From Lyophyllum atratum (Eukaryota > Basidiomycota > Agaricomycetes > Agaricales > Lyophyllaceae), in contig JACGCN010000004.1 in the NCBI GenBank assembly GCA_014905825.1, forward strand, positions 1,116,001 through 1,180,000: a stretch of DNA of 64,000 nucleotides, read 5' to 3'. Shown one piece after another: positions 42,504 through 54,700 of this stretch; positions within the stretch are counted from its first letter, which is position 1, and each line of letters opens with the position of its first letter. The position numbers were made by a program, and so were the translations under genes. The notes beneath the pieces were generated by a model. The model saw only the letters and a program-made list of their open reading frames with translations, made no database searches and was not told where the DNA came from.

Positions 42504-45500
42504 TCATGAAGATTTTGTACTCTTTCTTCTCTTCGTCCTCGTCTTCTGCCGATAGTCATCGTCGTCATCGTCGTCGCTGTATTCGTCTTGGAGTACGTCT
42601 GGTCCGTAAAGCGCCATCCGCTTCTGGTCCTCGGCTCGCTGAAGATTCCTCAAATTAGATGAAAGGGATTTGAAAAAGTCGCTCTAGCCGTGCATAACGT
42701 CAACACCTGGCTAGTTAGATCTAGAATCAAAGCCAACGCACCTTAGCGACGCGAGGTTTAAGACCAGAGTTGTCGAGTTTCTCGAACATTTTCTTTTTAT
42801 CCTTGAACTGTTACAGAGAAGGTGAGGTAAGCCAGAGATCCGGATATAAAACAAGGCATCGACGGACCTTTCGTTGTTCTCCCTTCATAAGCTCGCCCAG
42901 GTGCATGATCCATTTCTGGACACTGCTTTCGACATGCTTGGGTTTCTTCAACAGATCGTCTTCATTGACAATGGTTTCGTCGTCAGAGTCGGGAACAGCA
43001 TATGAGTGAATGTTTGTAGCCATGCGGCGCGGCCGTTTCCGTCTTCGGGCACCCGGCGTAGACGAAGAGTCTTGCCTTACACGGGCATTCGAGGAAGGAA
43101 GCACCGCTGAAGGATTCTCAGCTTTCACTGTCCTGCTTCCACCTCCCACCTTCTCTTCGGTCTTCAGGTAATCTTCTTCGTCAAAATAGAACTCGGCACC
43201 TTGTTCGATTTCATGGTACATGTAGTAGTTCTGATAGAGAAGTAAGCACCCCCCCCCCTGAGTGAAAAGCTAATTGCCGTGGTACTGACCGGTGCTTTTC
43301 CCAGTCGGGCAAGCAGCTGGAAGTGTTTGAAGGTCACTGGGACATGTGGCGACAAGCCGCTGAAGTGAAAGGTATTTTCTGAGTACAACAGGTAATTGTG
43401 AAGTATCTAGAAATTCCAAAAGGTTAAGGCCAACAAGCGCATATGGTAACGAAGCACCGACGTTGGAGTTGTCATTGATAACTGCATGTGTCATAAAGGC
43501 AGCCGTGACACGATTCCGAGGACCAAACTCATTCTTAATCCAGCGTCCGACAGGTAGAGGATCTAAGGTGCTTGAGTTATCGGAATCAATTTGAGTGCGA
43601 ACGAGAACAAGGCTCACCATGTGGATAAGGCAACTTGCCGGATGAATCAATCCAAAGGCCAGATGGATACTGCATGCGACGTCTTGACCGCGCAGGGGAG
43701 ACTTCGTCGTGCCGTATCATCGTGGTCAGTGATTCCTGAGTGATGCTCCCCTATTCATGGAGAAGTTAAGAAACCAACGGTAATTAAAAGTAGAAGGGAG
43801 GGTGGGGCCGAAGCGATGTAAGGCCACTCATGACCAGGCCCTTGATGAATATAAAAGGCACGTACCAGGCTCGCGGAGGCATCGTCCTCGCTCAAGTCGG
43901 CTCCCTGTTTTCCTTCGTCCACCGACTGGCCTGACTCAATGACTTCGTCGTTGTCGCCCTTTCCACCAACTTCCTCCACTGCAGCATCCTCGCCGCTACC
44001 GTAGGCATATTTAGTATAGTCTCGACACAGTTTGGCTTCGAAGGCTGCGCATGCATCGAAGTCGTCCCAGTTAGGTAAGTCCTCGATCGCGATCTGAAAT
44101 TTCCCTTGCACAGCTTTTATTATGGCGTCGGGCACGAATGAATATCCTTCCTGAAGTTTCTTGAGGAGTTTTCCCTACAAGAAAATGATACCAACGGTAA
44201 GGCATTATTTGTTAACGACATTATTGTATAGGGCATCAAAAACATACCTTGCATGCGACCTCTAAACACTTCGAAACGACATCTCCGACTAGTCCCCTGA
44301 ACTCTTTCGGCGCCATTCCCTTCTTACCACCCTCCTTTTCTCCCAATTCCCACTTCGCATAATCCAGCAACACCTGATATCTGTCGACGAAGGGATTTAT
44401 GAGGATGTTAAATACATCTTCCCTTGACACTGGCGTCAAGTTCAATGCCTCGAGCTTCCTATGAATAGCGAGAGGGCTACTATGAAGGTTTTCGGTAGTA
44501 TTGAAAAAGATGATGAGCATCACAAGTCGGACTGCGGGGTCGGAAGAGGGAAATTCTGTATAAAGGAAACGGAGAGTTTCCATAGTCGTTGCCCAGCATA
44601 TTGATCGTGTCCTGACGAATGACTGGCAGGCCGGAAAAATCATTATAAGTTGAGCAAACTTCGTTGCAGTCTTTCAATACCTTGATTAAATCTTTCACCA
44701 GGCCCCTGAAAGAGAATTTGAGAAAATGAAAGCGAAGACATCGGTCAAATCCGCCACTCACGCGAGATCAAAGAGGAGGTCTCCGGACTTGTCCAAAACC
44801 TTCAATGCGCTATACGCCCCCACGTTCACCTTGGCCTCCATGCATACCTCTGCTGCTACAGTACGCGTAACGAACATACTAGACTCTCTCAATATCTAGG
44901 AAGTGGACAAATGGTAAAGCGCTCACGTCGAATCGAATTTGCAGAGTTCCCGCACATTGTGAGCAATCTCATCTGGTAAAGTTTCGCTCGAGGAGGTCGG
45001 TCGCTCAAACATTTTGCGAAATACGAAGTCGCGGTACTGCAGGTAATTCAATGTATGCGCTTGCTGAGCCGCTAGAACTCATCCTTACCTTGTTGTCCAT
45101 ATGGAAACCATTTTCGACGGCGTAGGGCAAGAGCCTCGGTTCGATGGCCAATGCGAGAGGAAACTGTGCCATGAGAGGATCCTGTTGAATTTGAATATTC
45201 AGAAACCATGACGCAGATGAACAGAATATGCAATACCCTGTTACAGAACGGGATGAACTGTCCCCCAAGTACCAATGAGTGAGATATAAGGATTCCGAAA
45301 GACGATGCATTGAACGAACATTATATATCTCCAATATCTCCTGGATTGTCTCCCAGCTCACGCTTTTGAGCGTTGACGGCAATCTGCTCTCTTTGAGAAA
45401 TGTGTTGAAGATAGAGCCATCGTCTTCCCCCTTGGAAGGGTTAGAATCCGCAGCACGTCGACGAAACATGATACGGACCTTTCCACGAGGAATATCTCCG

Positions 45501-45994
45501 TACATTTCCTCAGCTAGCTTCAAGAAGTACGTGAAGACACTCAAAGGCACGTTGCGGACCCATGGGGATTTTATAAAGTGAGATTGGGTGTAGAAATAAT
45601 GATGCATCGTCACTTGAATCAGATACCGAGAGAGATGAGCGCCGCTCGTCAAAAGGATCTGTGGCAGACAATGCCAGAAGCAGCGTTCAATTACGTAGTG
45701 ACACACAGGATGGCGACATTCACATACATCGAGCACCCGCTCCGTGAGGATCTTCCCTCTTCCCAATGCATAGAACATTGCCTCAGTGGGTCCGTAGTGG
45801 GTGAGGAAGTAGTGCGCTCGGACATAAGGGTCCTGAGAGAAATGGTGAAAGCGATTGGAGACAAGGGTCAAGGGGCCGGGGTCGGTGAGTTCGTAGAAGA
45901 TTAACTGAATGACTTCATCTACAACCAAGGTTAGTAACATGTATCCCAGAGTTGTGGCATTAGATGCAGCATGCTCACCGCAGAGACGTTCCAT
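42504..45994 (-). CDS. Large F-box-like conserved fungal protein of unknown function
   Basis: Two apparently separate genes join here: the intron ending CTGCAG just before TACCGCGACTTC links an upstream F-box-like part to the downstream frame through NKYRDFVFRKMFERP. The start is ATG 45994 (MERLC, then an intron with a TTACTAAC branch site, then DEVIQLIFYELTDPGPLTLVSNRF), which has the F-box pattern. Long helical blocks follow (HFIKSPWVRNVPLSVFTYFLKLAEE, DPLMAQFPLALAIEPRLLPYAVENGF, IHRKLEALNLTPVSREDVFNILINPF), then a highly acidic linker and a C-terminal Lys/Arg/Asp-rich tail with KWIMHLGELMKGEQRK. I do not know a function; an SCF-type adaptor is inferred from the F-box only. Roughly 900 residues and a dozen or more introns; middle splice sites are approximate. 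Confidence 0.7.
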
Positions 45995-46269
45995 GGCGGT
46001 GTTACTACACTGCTAGGTCTCGGCAAGGCGGTGACCAGTCGAAGTAGGAAGTAGAGCGGGAAGCAGACCACAACGACCTCTACCGGATGCTCGGTGTCAC
46101 TACCGGTGGTCGAAGGTAGTGTTGTTATGGAGGTGACCACGTAAATGGCTTCGATGAAATGTGGTCCACGGCTAAACAGATTCGGACGGAGACTGATTAT
46201 TTTAGTCAATCAAATTACCATATCTGGTGACACAAGGGGTAATGGGGCAAATCATAAATCTATTTTCGT

Positions 46270-47478
46270 TCACAGCACTCTACTGTAGTAACTCCTCCAT
46301 ATCTGCCAAGGTAGCTTCCAGTCCCTTAGTTGTAGTTCCGGCGCGAAAGCGTCGAAGTTAGCTTCCTCCAATCGTCCCAGATAGTTTGCAACTGGCACCT
46401 GGGTCAAGCGGGATTTCAGCGACAATATACCTGAGGAATTTAAACTCAACATACCCCAGCTAAGAATACGGGCACTGCTCTTGACGGCACTTTGCCCCCC
46501 ATACCCTCCTCCTTGAGCATGTCCCGGGCAGTAAGAAGGTGATCGTTGGCGAGCGTCGCAAATTCAAAAACTGCGTCCGCGATGCCCTCGGCCTGCGGTC
46601 CGCGTCGGAACACGTCCTCTTGCTTCACCCCGTGCTTGACGGTGATTTCGGCAGGGATAATCATTCGTCCATGCTTTGCATGAAAAGGCAACGCTCGGAG
46701 TAGCGTAGCAATCGTTTGTGCCACGCCGAGGTGTGAGGCTGCATGTGAGAGAGCAGATGACGGAAGCGACAATAAGGACAGTAACGAATAGAACATCGAA
46801 CTTGATGTAGATTCTGCATGTGCGGTTAAAGATTCCGTCGTCAAATGGGTAGGAGTAGTCAGTTCCGCATCCTAAGTTGGGCTTTTTAGCGAACACTTCT
46901 ACTATCCAGCGAGTGGAACATACTCGGGCATCAACGATACGTTTGAGGTGATACGCCGGAAGGTTGGCACGTTGTGACGCCTGATACAGTGCAAGTGCTA
47001 TAGGATGTCTAGGTGGTTTCCCCTGGAGGAGACATGTGAGCTACCATTGCGGGTTCACAAGATTTGTGTTGCGTACCTCGTTGATCTCTTTGACCGCATC
47101 CCTCCAAAACTGCATCCGCATTTTGCCTATTGTTTGATTTGAGATATGATCCTGTACCATAGCCAGTTCAACCTATCCATGTCGCTATTTAACATATTCA
47201 TCGTTATTTGGAACGAACGCGACGCGACGCACAGAGAAGGCTTTGAGCGCAAAATACCCACCTTTCGCGTCATTTGGGTAGAAATGGGATACCAAATACC
47301 CCTCGTAATCGTGTTTTCGAACGAGGTCCTTGCAGAATTCGATTGGGTCCGTCACGGGGCTAGCGTTTGAACTGGTGGTGAGGTTGCGTCGACGGCAGCG
47401 CTGTCCGCGGCGAGTGTTCTGGATATTTAAGCTTGAAAGTAACGGAATATTTTTCTGTCGCGAACGAGATAGCATCAT
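46270..47478 (-). CDS. Complex I assembly factor NDUFAF6 (squalene/phytoene synthase-like)
   Basis: The ATG at 47478 (MMLSRSRQKN) gives a basic mitochondrial presequence. The conserved core is DPIEFCKDLVRKHDYEGYLVSHFYPNDAKGGYFALKAFSVELAMV, GKMRMQFWRDAVKEI, HPIALALYQ, YHLKRIVDARDAEL, ASHLGVAQTIATLLRALPFH, IPAEITVKHGVKQEDVFR, and the C-terminal VANYLGRLEEANFDAF...WKLPWQIWRSYYSR, stop at 46270. NDUFAF6 has the prenyl-synthase fold but lacks the DxxxD metal motifs; here DVFRRG and DMLKEEG occur where those would be, so enzymatic activity is unlikely. It is needed for early assembly of the ND1 module. Six or so introns. An upstream in-frame ATG at 47625 is possible but adds residues of no similarity. 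Confidence 0.82.
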
Positions 47479-47727
47479 GGACCCAGCCGCAATAAGATTC
47501 AGAAGTGCCAAAAGATTCTGAAATTGTCGAGGAGGCAGCATTACATCAGCCCGTGCATCATTTCTCATTGCACGTGATTGCATTGTTGTGTGACGCGTCG
47601 CGATAATTCCGACGCGACTTGGCACGAGTAGGACATGGACCTACGAATACTTGGTGTTCGAAGTGTAGTAAGAGAAAACTTCAAGTGCCATTTGAGTTGT
47701 AGAAGTACAATTATCATACATCGGGAC

Positions 47728-48967
47728 CTAGGACAGACTACTGTACATACTATTTATACATTTCGACAAAACCCAACAAGAAAACCCCATCAGGTGCTCG
47801 ATCACTTCAATTCTGTAAAACAATTCAGCGATCGATATCGGGAAAGGTGGAGTTGTAAACGTACCAGACCAGCCTTCTCTGTCCATTCTCCCATCTTTTT
47901 GTTTCATCTTGCGATACCTCTTGCGCAGAAGAACGATGAGGAGCAGCATAGCACCGATGAATGATATCACTCCAATCACACCACCAGCAATCGCCGCAGC
48001 TGAGATCCGATGCGAGGACGAAGAAGGTGCAGCGTATCCTGGCATTGACTCGAGGCTTGCAAAGGAGGCATCATAAGTCAAAAAGTCGAAGCCGACACTC
48101 AGTGGAGGAGATATTTGGGTGATGTTGACCAGGACAGTGTGATTGCCACCCGTGACCTCGGTAGAAAACAACTGTGTCATAGGCATTCCATCAAGAGTCC
48201 CCATGGGCATCGCCTCTGTAATTGGCACATCATCGACCGTGTAGGTCGCCAAAAACGTCTGCCCAAAAGATATATTTATAAAAGTGCCGAAGATAGTCAA
48301 CGAACTTCCTGAGGTTGGGTTATAGTATCAAAATACGGAGGATATTCAAAAGGATAGACATACCAGTAAACTGGAATTGGAATGTGTCTCCTACGGTCGT
48401 GCTCCAGTGTGTGATATTGTGGTACGAAGTAGTATAAGAGTCAAGGATAATGGGTGGGATGGCTTCAGTGGTCCAAGCCCCATTATATGTTATTGAGGTA
48501 TCGACATTGTCGACGATGATATTGCGGTCTTGCAGGGGGGTAGTGTATCCAGCTTTCACAACTAGATAGTCCAAGATGGGAAACACTAGTTGTCCTGCCG
48601 CATAGGAAACAGTATGCAGTCCATCACTGAGAGGTGGCGATTCGTAGCGTCCCCGACCGTGTTGCATGACCCAGGGTTCGTTGTCAATTTTCACATAGAA
48701 ATCCTCCTCGGCGATCGAGGTGGAAGCAGCGATTTCCACACCTGTTCCTGCGGGACCGGTTCTGTAGGTCAGCAGACATCTGCTGGGGTAAGGAGGGGGC
48801 GTACCATAGAAAGTGTACTGGAACCATCCCTCTCCGAGTCGACACTCATCGTTAGCTATGGTGGTCCAGGTGTCGTTGAAGTAGGTGCCAGAAACCGTCT
48901 GCTTCGTAACTGGGCAGAGATACCGGACCTCGTTACTCTGGTCGTCGACAATAAAATGAACGGCCAT
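47728..48967 (-). CDS. Single-pass membrane protein with extracellular beta domains
   Basis: There are two exons (48967 to ~48362 and ~48312 to 47728). The protein begins MAVHFIVDDQSNEVRYLC and contains two repeats of the basidiomycete pattern IVDDTD/ITYNGAW...TTSYHNITHWSTTVGDTFQFQFTG. The second part ends in a Ser-rich stalk, a hydrophobic segment (ISAAAIAGGVIGVISFIGAMLLLIVLLRKRYRK) and a basic cytoplasmic tail. No clear cleavable signal peptide is seen at the chosen start, so an upstream first exon may exist. Such proteins resemble fungal wall-stress sensors in layout (inference). Confidence 0.7.
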
Positions 48968-49474
48968 GATAGCGGAGATACCGTAGGGGCCCTTCGAATT
49001 CTCTCATCTTCCTGGCTTATATCTGACTGTTTCTGGGAAGCTCTTGCGGCGGACTTCCATCACTTGTTGCATCATGATCCCTCCCTGCGTCATCGCCCAA
49101 CCTTTTCACACCAATCTCGTCCATTTCCTTTCAAGCTCCATCAGCATAGTGAGACGTGTGTCAGATTTATGGGTCATCGTCGGAGGCGATTGCACATTTT
49201 CAATTCATTACACTGGGGACCGATGGCAAGAAGTTTGAGATTAATGGAGTTCTCAATTGAGAGTGGGATATGTCCCCAGTTTGAGAATTCCAAGATGTCT
49301 GAGAACGTGGGCGGCGCTGGTTCGCGTAGTCGTGTGTTTTTGAAAGCAATTAGCCAAGGAAGGTGTGCATTCTCTATTACTGTGGTTTATACATTAAACT
49401 GTGCCGTTTTGACGAGGTTCCTTCGTTGCCGCATCAAATATGCAATGGTTTGTCGTGCACTATAGCGTAAAGAT
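48968..49474. other. Intergenic stretch
   Basis: Promoter side of the membrane protein gene and 3' flank of bL28m. The plus-strand frame at 48590-49465 is antisense to the membrane gene in its first part and shows no motif. Confidence 0.5.
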
Positions 49475-50143
49475 TTAAGAACTGAGCGGGTTACACCCCT
49501 TCGCGACAAGTATGTAGTCGTACCTCGGTGGAGACTCCAGGCCAAGCGCTTTCATGGCCTGTTCTCTTGCCTGCTGCGCATGCCACCTGGTCGGTGGGAC
49601 GGGGACTTCTGTAATTCGTCGAAGTTGCGCGCGAGCCATTAACCTCTGGCTCCTTGCCTTCGCCTCCTCCAAGGGCGGCGTAACCTCCACACTGGAAGCT
49701 CTCGCCGCATTCTCCGTCGTACGGGCTGCTGATGGGGCTACTGTCGAAGTTGATTGTTCACTATGCTCCCTGAGCTTCAGTCGTATCTTCATCCCCGCCC
49801 ACCCAAGAATTTTGGAGCTGGATTTCTCCACGTAGTTGTCAAGGCCTCCATGCTACAACGATGTTGGCTCGTGTTCCCGCATGCGAGAAAAAGTACAACT
49901 GACCTTCTTTATAGTCCGCAAGGCCCGTGTCGTCAGCTTGACTCGGAGGTCTTCTCCTAATGTATCAGAAAATAACCGTTTGCGCTGAACGTTGGGGAGC
50001 CATGTTCGTCGCGTCTTGTGTTTTGAGAATGGGACATTATTTCCGTACTGCTTGGTTTTACCCTGGAAAAGACCCAGTTGGGAGCGTTTGAAGGGTTGAG
50101 AAACAATAGAGAAGACCGGTATAGTGGGAAACATAGCGACCAA
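49475..50143 (-). CDS. Mitochondrial large-subunit ribosomal protein bL28m
   Basis: The ATG at 50143 (or 50134) begins a short hydrophobic-basic leader, then the L28 core: PFKRSQLGLFQGKTKQYGNNVPFSKHKTRRTWLPNVQRKRLFSDTLGEDLRVKLTTRALRTIKK. A 53-nt-class intron leads to HGGLDNYVEKSSSKILGW and a charged fungal-specific C-terminus. bL28m is part of the mitochondrial large ribosomal subunit near the exit of the peptidyl-transferase region. Both exons join in phase 0 with no lesion. It is divergent from SDHAF1, whose start lies 84 bp away. Confidence 0.9.
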
Positions 50144-50227
50144 AGAATGGCTGGATGTGGTCGTTTCAAATTGACAGTGTTATTTGGCTCAAGCGTTATA
50201 GGCAAACAAATCCTCCTCGTTCCGCCC

Positions 50228-50584
50228 ATGTCTCTTCACAAGTCAGGACTTCAGAAAGAAGTCCTGGCTCTCTATAGAAGGTACGAAACCATGTACACCT
50301 CTTTCAGCGTAAATTTCGCATACTTGTTATCCAGGGCTCTTAGGATGGTCCATTCGAAGCCATTACATACGCGACCCAAATTCCTGCTATTCGTTCGATA
50401 TGCCTTTCGCACCAACGCGTCAACGATCTCGCCGCGCAATGTCAGCGCAATCGAACACTTGTTAAGGAAAGGCAAACGACAGATCGAAATATATGAGGAT
50501 AACGCGGTCACGGATTGTTGGGTTTCAGGCCAGATGCTGGCATGGGAGAAAGCTTGGAAAACACGAAATGTTGGCTCTCCATGA
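50228..50584 (+). CDS. Succinate dehydrogenase assembly factor 1 (LYR protein)
   Basis: A small gene of ~100 residues with one intron (about 50281-50338). ATG 50228 opens MSLHKSGLQKEVLALYRRALRMVHSK, giving the LYR tripeptide used to bind iron-sulfur cluster transfer machinery; the family block TNASTISPRNVSAIEHLLRKGKRQIEIY follows, ending at GSP, 50584. SDHAF1 (yeast Sdh6) helps load Fe-S clusters onto the SDHB subunit of complex II. An ATG further upstream (50078) is rejected, as it would overlap the bL28m coding exon. The gene shares an 84-bp divergent promoter with bL28m. Confidence 0.85.
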   Translation: MSLHKSGLQKEVLALYRRYETMYTSFSVNFAYLLSRALRMVHSKPLHTRPKFLLFVRYAFRTNASTISPRNVSAIEHLLRKGKRQIEIYEDNAVTDCWVSGQMLAWEKAWKTRNVGSP

Positions 50585-50686
50585 ATTGTTGTTCGACTTT
50601 CGAAATGATAACAATGATTAGATATGTAAGTACTATAGTCGTGAACGTGATTTATCCTCCTCAGCTTTATGAATAACGTTGACCGA

Positions 50687-51562
50687 CTATGAATGAAGTG
50701 ATGCCGTTTCCAAATTGCTGGAGGAAACACTCGCAGCGGGAGTAGGAACGCCCACTTCGGCCACTGTATCCTTCGCCGTTGCGAGCTTTTGCTGCAACCT
50801 CCGGGTTTTGTATTCCTTCCTCCGTTGCAAGTACTTGCGTTCCTGCTTCCATGCTCCTGTCATGTATTCTTCCACTTCGGCATCGAACTTCTCTTCCCGC
50901 TCTCCCTCCACAAGTTTTATCGCGCCTTCGTACGCCAAGCGTCGCTCATTAATGACAGCCTTGATACGCGCCATTGACTTGCGGCACTGTTGGAGCATTA
51001 GGATACTATCGTCCAAAGAGGAAGTGGAAACTTACGTGGTGTACTCTCTTTGCGGAGACTTGCATCTCGGTATTCGTCACCCCCATCCTTCGTGCTTCCT
51101 CCTTCTGAGTAGCCAGTAGGTTCCTCTCGCGCAATAAGATGTACCATAGGGTATGAAGGTCTCGGAAACTTTTCAGTCGCAACTCAGACGCTTGCCATGA
51201 TCTACCTGGGCAAATAAAGTCAGCTTTCGAGAAAACATATTCCATCTCTGTAACTAACCTGTCTGCTTTTGCATGCTTTCGGGGGATTCGACCACGTCGT
51301 ATCTCGCATCTCCAGTCAGATCATTGTCGTCCTTTCTCCTGAAGAAGGCATAGAGGCCATGGCTTTCTTTGACTGGAATTCTTCCCTTTAACGTGGGCGT
51401 CGCCTGAGTGGTCGTGCTTTCGGGAAGATTTGAGTCTTGTGCTGCGGGAGACGGGGTGCTTGAAGATGCAGTGGATGGAAGACCAACAACTTCTGCAAAG
51501 GAACGGGTGGAAAAAGGAGGGGCGGCTACACGCCTGGCGACAGTTCGGGCTAGGGCCAACAT
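50687..51562 (-). CDS. Mitochondrial large-subunit ribosomal protein uL29m
   Basis: There are three exons (51562 to about 51260, then two further exons ending at 50687) with consistent phases. [21 protein letters not shown] is a typical mitochondrial presequence. The uL29m (MRP-L47) core is [40 protein letters not shown], then [27 protein letters not shown]. The C-terminus is long and charged, with coiled-coil character ([22 protein letters not shown]). uL29m sits at the polypeptide exit tunnel of the mitoribosome. An upstream in-frame ATG (51634) is less likely, since it would precede the presequence. The gene is divergent from RAD50. Confidence 0.9.
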
Positions 51563-51724
51563 CTGTGAACTGTTATGCAGGTCGGGCAATTGAGGTGGCC
51601 AAAAACTTAGATGGCGTAGGCAAACACTTGTCAATGTAAGCTGGTTCGGGAGCGTGACATGCGCGTGACCTCTCGCGTTGTCGGAGTCGTAGACTCGTAC
51701 TGACTCCCGTACTTGTTCTCACCC
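51563..51724. promoter_or_regulatory. Divergent promoter between uL29m and RAD50
   Basis: Only 162 bp separate the two starts. GACATGCGCGTGACC and CTCGCGTTG sequences inside are GC-rich; no TATA box is evident. The promoter role is inferred from geometry alone. Confidence 0.6.
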
Positions 51725-54700
51725 ATGGCTCACCTGAACAAACTTGCGATACGGGGGATACGGTCTTTTGACGACAAGCAGATATCTGTTATCGAGTTTT
51801 TCTCGCCGGTCACTGTTATCGTTGGCCATAACGGCAGTGGCAAGACAACGATCATCGAATGCCTCAAATATGCTACCACGGGCGATCAGCCGCCCAACAC
51901 TCGTGGAGGGGCCTTTGTACACGACCCAAAGATGGCTAATGAGAAGGAGGTCAAGGCGCAGGTGAAGTTGCGCTTCCATGCCGCGAATGGAACACGTATG
52001 CTAGCTGTGAGGAATTTGAGCGTCACAGTGAAGAAGACTTCTGGGTTCACTATGAAGACCCTTGAGAGTATATTGGCGCTAGCGGACGGAAATGCAGACA
52101 AGGGTGGAAAGGTGAGCGACTCTGGAAGATATCGAATTTATCTAACTGAAACCACTGCAGAGAGGAGTAATTTCTACTAAATGCGCGGAGATGGACACTG
52201 AAATCCCTCAATTGCTTGGAGTGTCGAAAGCTGTCTTAGAGAATGTTATTTTCTGTCATCAAGAGGATTCGTATTGGCCGCTCGCTGAGCCCTCTGCGTT
52301 GAAGAAGAAGTTTGATGATATCTTCGAGGCGACACGGTATGTTCTCGCACCGACTATGTGACTAAGCGGCTCACTCGATCTACCAAGATATACTAAAGCG
52401 CTCGAAAATATCAAAGGTCTTCGCAAGGACCGCGTCGCTGATCTGAAGGCTGAGAACGAACGGCTTCAAGGACTAATGCGAGAGAAACTTCATTCCGATA
52501 AGCTGAAGGAACGGATATCTCAGCTGAATTCGACTATCTCGGCAAAGCAAGTGAAATACGAGGAAACAAAAAAGGAGTACGAAGCTATCGTAGAAGCCAA
52601 TCAGAAGTTCTACGACTACGCGACGAAATTCCGCGAATTGTATAGGGACATTGAAACACTGCAAGAGAAGAAAGAACGGTTTCAAACCGACCTGGATGAG
52701 GTCAAATTGAATCTGCAAGAAGTGGTCGGTACGTGAAGGCCTAATTCCAACTATCTACTGTATGTTCATAGGGCCACAGGAACTGATGAGGAACTAAGCT
52801 TGCGACTCGAACATTTTGATGACCACATCAATGCCCAAAGGCAGCGAAAGCGCCAGGAAGATACGAAGAAGCAAGATCTCGAGGACGAACTGGTCAATGT
52901 TCGAAAGCAACACACTGAACTCGTGGCTCAGCATGGTGGCCTTGTTGCAGAATCCGAGGTTTGTTCTCCACATGAAAACGCTGGGCTGAACCAAATTACA
53001 GATACATTTTTTCTAGGCCCAAAATCAGAGGTTAGTGGACCGCGAACACCTCATCCACGAGATCAGCGAAAAGCACGGTATCAAGGGGTTTAGTATGTCT
53101 CCACTTGAACGAGAAAAGGTGGTCGAATTCCTGTCACGACTCGACGAAACAAAGAATAAGCATCGAATTGAGTTGGATAAATTACAGGTGAACGACTCAT
53201 TATGGCCATTTCGTTTTTGACTTACCTGGATTTTGTTAGAGTGACCTTCGAACGAAGACCGAAGAGTATACTCGCAAGCAGAGGGCGTTAGACAATGAGT
53301 TGGAGAGATACAAGTTAGAGAAGGATAGCCTGCGGGATCAAATTGTCAGGAACATGTTCCTCACGTTCAACAATTACTCACAGCCATTACAGACTGAACG
53401 GCAAAGATCCATCCTGAAAGCCGAAAGAACACTCGAGAATCAACTCGGCCTTCCATCCCAATTAAAGACGCTCCAAGGGGACATCGAGGAAAAGAGAACA
53501 CGTCTGACAAAGATGAAGACTGATATGGGGGCTGCTCAATACGACTCTCGACTAACTGCGATGACTGGGAAAGTGAAGATTTTGGAAGAAAAACGGGAGC
53601 AGCTGAACGCCGAGAGCAGGACTTTGAGTTCGCAATCGGATGCTAGGGCCAAATTGAACCTGGCAAAGACGGATATCAAGACCAAGAATGCGGAGATCGT
53701 GAACATGTGCGTTCCATAATCGGGCTTTCTCGGATAAAGATGAGATCAACTGACATCATCATAGACTGGAAGTTGCGAATGCGAAGATCAGTAAGCTAGC
53801 TCCGGGCAAAGAGGTAACATCCGACACGTTGGAACGGGAAGTCAATCGCCTATCAGGGTCAGTTGTGGAACGAGTTGCGGTCTCTCTTTCAGCTAAACAT
53901 TGGTCTTGTCCCTTGTAGAGATCGGGAGCAGAAACACGCGGAGCTTGAGAACCGTACTTCCGCAGCGAACAACAATTTGCAGAAAGCAGATGCGACGATA
54001 AATAATCTGAAAGCTCAGCTCAAGTCCAAGACAGACGAATTAAAAGGTATGTCGCAACCTTGTCTATACTGTTCTTGTGTGTTGACACTGTCCTGCAGCT
54101 TTGGAGAGAAAGCTGAAGAATGAGGTTGACCAAGAATCGTTGGATGCGGCGATCAAGGAGGCTGCAGGGGAAGTCGGTCATCGGAAACAGTGCGTTGTAT
54201 CGCCTAGTACACCTATAACCCTCTCACACGTACTTTCAGGCTGGAAGGTAACTTAAGCGGTGGAAGTGCCATATACGAATCCCTATTGCGGACAGGAGAG
54301 CAAAAGAAGTTGTGTACAGCATGCAATCGTCATCTAAGCGACGAGGAGTTCATCGTGTTCGAGAAATACGTAGGTCTCGCCGTCTATCCAATTTCTTGTT
54401 TTGATATCGAAAATTCTTGCAGCTGCAAGATATGATGAAAAAGGCGTCTCCGCAAGCCATCAAAAATAATAGAGCAGAGATGGCCGAATGGGAGGCTGAG
54501 CTGGAGCGCTTGCAAAACCTAAGGCCTGTCCAGGCCGCCAGGGATCAAATAAAAACCAAGGAGCTTCCAGCACTAGAAAAAGAAATTAAAAAGCAGGAAG
54601 ACCTCTATCCAGATATCAGCCGCGCGACTGAGGAGGTGAGTCTCTGTTGCGGCGTTCATCAGGATGACATTTAATTATCGCACCTAGGCGGTAGAAAATC

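Noticed and set aside
48590..49465. 291-codon plus-strand frame
   Set aside because: Its first half is antisense to the conserved exon of the membrane protein gene, and the rest has no motif.
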